A stretch of DNA of 64,000 bases, taken from positions 852,501 to 916,500 of the forward strand of contig CM032798.1 in the NCBI GenBank assembly GCA_019155185.1, read 5' to 3'. Below, in pieces: positions 61,101 through 64,000 of this stretch; the stretch's first letter is position 1, and each line of letters begins with the position of its first letter. The translations under genes were made by a program, and so were the position numbers. This stretch comes from Beaufortia kweichowensis. Its lineage: Eukaryota > Chordata > Actinopteri > Cypriniformes > Gastromyzontidae. Under the pieces are notes generated by a model that was given only the letters and a program-made list of their open reading frames with translations, was not told the origin of the DNA and did no database searches.

Positions 61101-64000
61101 AACTTTCACTATAAACCCAGTAATAAACTGCGAGAAACACGGGCCATCCTTATAATAGTTATGTATGCATACTGTACATTGACCAGAAAAGAGTTTGTAA
61201 GTATGAAAGCAGACCGTCTCAGAAAGCAATCTCAGATTGAACACAGCATTGGAGTTCAGCGATCTCGCTCTCTTCACCCTCAGCGTCCGGCACCTCCTGC
61301 TAATATTTGCCGAGCGACACGAGCGGGTGGAAGTGGATTATGCGGGTGAGCGTAGGGCAGTTTACTCTCCGCACGCTGACCGTGATTGGTGCAAACATAA
61401 AATATAGATCAAACAATAAGTTTGTGCAGAAACACTTCACATCATCTCCAGCTGAGAAACCTTGTTTGAGACTTCAATTTATCTCACGGTTTGTTCAAAG
61501 TCTCAAGGAGGCAATCTTTCATTCAATGCCATCTCTTCAAGAGAAACATTGATGAATGAGGATGTTTGGATGAAAAGCAGAATCAAAGCATGAGCACTGT
61601 AAACAGGAGATTTTTGTTTACAGTTTTGTATAAAATTGATGTATAGCCTAGATAAAAAAAGCATGAAAGATGTAAAATTCATTTAACCTCTTAATGTCAC
61701 CGTTCCACAGGTTATTTCACTATTTTTATACTTTATTATATTTATATTAAATATAAAAGTATGAAAAATTATATTATATTTAACTTTAATATTTCATATT
61801 AATGATTCTAAAAGAATCATGACAAACTATATATTGATGGAAAGGTCTAGGACTCAAGAATGAATGATTCATAACAATAAACATAAACAAACAAATAATC
61901 TTATTTTTTATAATACCTAAAATTAATAAAAAAAAATAAATAAATAAAATATATATAAATAATAAATAAATAAATATTTAACCTAATAATTGTAACTGCA
62001 CATACTGAATCTGAACTATAATCTTTTACATTTTAGATATTGAGTATTTGTTAACATTTTCAAACCTTTTTTTATTTGAGGTATTTTTATAAATAACTAA
62101 CATTTTTTAACTAATGTTCAATGCCCAATTTGTGTAAAACACACAAAAAAAGATATTTTATTAAACAACATTGAGCTTCATTGACTTTCATTGAATAAAC
62201 ACAAAACTACTAAGACATTTCTCAAATGATCTTCTTTTGTGTTACACTGAAGAAAGAGTCACATACAGTTTTGACAGAATGACATGAGGGTGAATAAATG
62301 ATTGATTGATAAAATATATTTATTTTGGGTGAACTATCACTTTAAATGACATCACGAGCTCATGTTTATTTCTCAGATGTTCACTGGTTATGAATGATGA
62401 ACAGTATGAAGACTGAAGACGCAGACGTGAGACTGACAGGCGTTTAAGAGCTTTGCTCGTAAAGCAGATTTGTGTTTCATTGCTGCTGTGAGTCTAAAGC
62501 AGTCATCCCGACACGCCCTGCCCGAGTCATCCACGTCCCCAAAATCACCCACATTACACAGCATTTAGTGGCACAATAAAAGCCAAAGTGTTTATACATG
62601 AAAAGTTATTTTCTCAACATCAACAATCAATTTGCTTTTCACTGTCCCTAAAAATAAAGAGTGATGGAAAGATATGAGGAAAGATTAAAGGAAAGGAAGC
62701 ATAAGCACTGGAGAGGAGGCTAATATCACATCATAAAACTCAACGGCCTGCTTACAAGAGAATAAAAAATACCATAAAGATTAACCCGGGATATTTTTCA
62801 TCCACTGTGGCCGAGATCTGGTATTAAAGAATTATATGAGTGCTTCTTGTTAGACCCAAAGCATCATTTTTAACCGAATCCTGATCCCCATTATAATAAC
62901 ACGACGTCAGGAAGAGTCAACAAATAAATAACTGAAAGTGTTTCTTTAAACAGACATCAAAAGGTAGAAGTTTCTGGCACGAAAAGCCTAAAAAACAGCA
63001 GATGGATGGAGGCAAAGCTGAAATCATCCGTCAGTTACCGCGGTAAATCTCAAAATCTAAATACACTAAATACATGCAAAGGAGGATTAGACATTAATCC
63101 CATTTTATTCAATTTAACACAGAGTAAAAGCAGAATCATTTTCATTTTGAATATTAATGCCTGTCTGTTTAAAATAGATCACAACGTCCCATTTCTCATC
63201 TGCTTCCTTCTTTAAATGAATAAAGTGCTTTTAGCTTTAAAATACCTAATGTCTGTAATATCATCTTCTGATATTCCTCATATAATCCATCATCCAATCA
63301 CAACATTAGAGCTCATGGTCGGTCTGTATTAAAAGGTCATATGTTTATTAAAAATCTATTTCTCTGCGATTGTTTGTTCTGAAAGGTAAATACACTCACT
63401 TTTATACATATCTAAAGCCTCAAGCAGCTGATGAACAGGTATGTCAGCACGACTGAATTCACCAGATCTTTTTATTTTGTAAAACGTTTGACTGTTTTAT
63501 TTTTCTGTCTCCAGACAGCACGTCTTCTCTAGAGATGATGTGCCGCGTCAATCAGTCCAGATAACATCAGGTTAGAAGTCAGACTGTTGGGGTTCGAGCT
63601 GACATACCTGTTCCATCCTTTCCAAACCAACAGATCCATCAAACGTTTCCAACACAAGCACTTAAAAATCTTTCACTGACTGACATTTATATACTGCTTA
63701 TAATCTCACAGACAGGAATGACATCACTGTAATATTTACATGCTAAATTGTGATTGGTCTTTCCTGCATATACACATGTAACCATACAGTCACCTTCACA
63801 ATGCAAAGACAGTGTTGAGAGGAAACAAGACGCCTGCAGGTTGTCATGACAACAGCATCCAGCTCTGATGCAGCAGCTCATCTGACACAGAACCACAGAC
63901 TAAAACATAAACTCACATAAAACTTTAACATCTTTACTTTAACTGCCATGTAAGAGCTGATATTTCATTCAGGTAATGCAAATCCAGTTAAAATAAGACA
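58110..64000 (-). other. cdh22: 3' part of a large intron upstream of the EC2 exon
   Basis: No EC1 exon (expected to carry sequences like DINDNEP and TVPEMSPVG) was recognised on the minus strand up to the window end. It contains CCATGGT-type repeats (58440-58560, 59190-59280, 60290-60400), two AAAGAACC copies (58765-58915, 58905-59035), an (AATA)n tract (61926-61975) and otherwise unremarkable AT-rich DNA. Confidence 0.75.
58765..59035. repeat. two adjacent AAAGAACC-type dispersed repeats
   Basis: The first has AATGTTCTTTAGACTATAGA, AAAGATTCTTTGCAGAACCA and TGAAGAACCTTTTGTAGCAC. The second has AAAGGTTTTTCACAGCAATG, CATATACTGTAAGAAGCCG and GAAGGTTCTGAAGCACC. A tandem or nested insertion is likely. 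Confidence 0.6.

Noticed and set aside
58110..64000. Search for the EC1, prodomain or signal-peptide exons of the cadherin
   Set aside because: No minus-strand frame here shows EC1 motifs or a 295-bp exon with the right phase. They probably lie beyond the window.

Overview
The window looks like vertebrate, most likely teleost (possibly cyprinid-like), nuclear DNA. It is AT-rich, has large introns, and carries fish-type interspersed repeats: SINE-like tails, Tc1/mariner-like MITEs and short AAAGAACC-type elements. It also has several very long (GA)n/(CT)n microsatellites. No bacterial, phage, plasmid or CRISPR features were seen.

One gene is convincingly present: the 3' part of a type II classical cadherin on the minus strand. 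Nine coding exons run from 58109 down to the TAG stop at 26778-26780. Every junction obeys GT/AG and the phases join without a break into 623 residues plus stop. They encode EC2 (start missing) to EC5, the transmembrane helix and the whole catenin-binding tail. The tail matches CDH22 better than CDH7/8/18/20/24 as I recall those proteins, so I call it a probable cdh22 orthologue. The signal peptide, propeptide and EC1 exons are not visible and should lie upstream, beyond position 64000.

Layout: 1-26777 is downstream of the stop codon. It holds the 3'UTR (end not fixed) and about 25 kb of apparently non-coding DNA with two large GA microsatellites (999-1454, 8338-8669), many degenerate transposon relics and a few repeat-poor stretches that could be conserved regulatory elements. 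26778-58109 is the gene body. 58110-64000 is part of a large upstream intron with no recognisable exon.

The most interesting observation is at exon 5 (54851-55018). Its 3' splice site is fed by about 209 bp of uninterrupted (CT)n in the sense strand, so a length-variable microsatellite serves as the polypyrimidine tract of a constitutive cadherin exon. I also see a multi-copy MITE-like family with GTCTCAGATRTTTCTC termini, a Tc1/mariner-like MITE ending 71 nt from an exon, and a perfect 13-bp hairpin near exon 9. I found no new multi-gene system.
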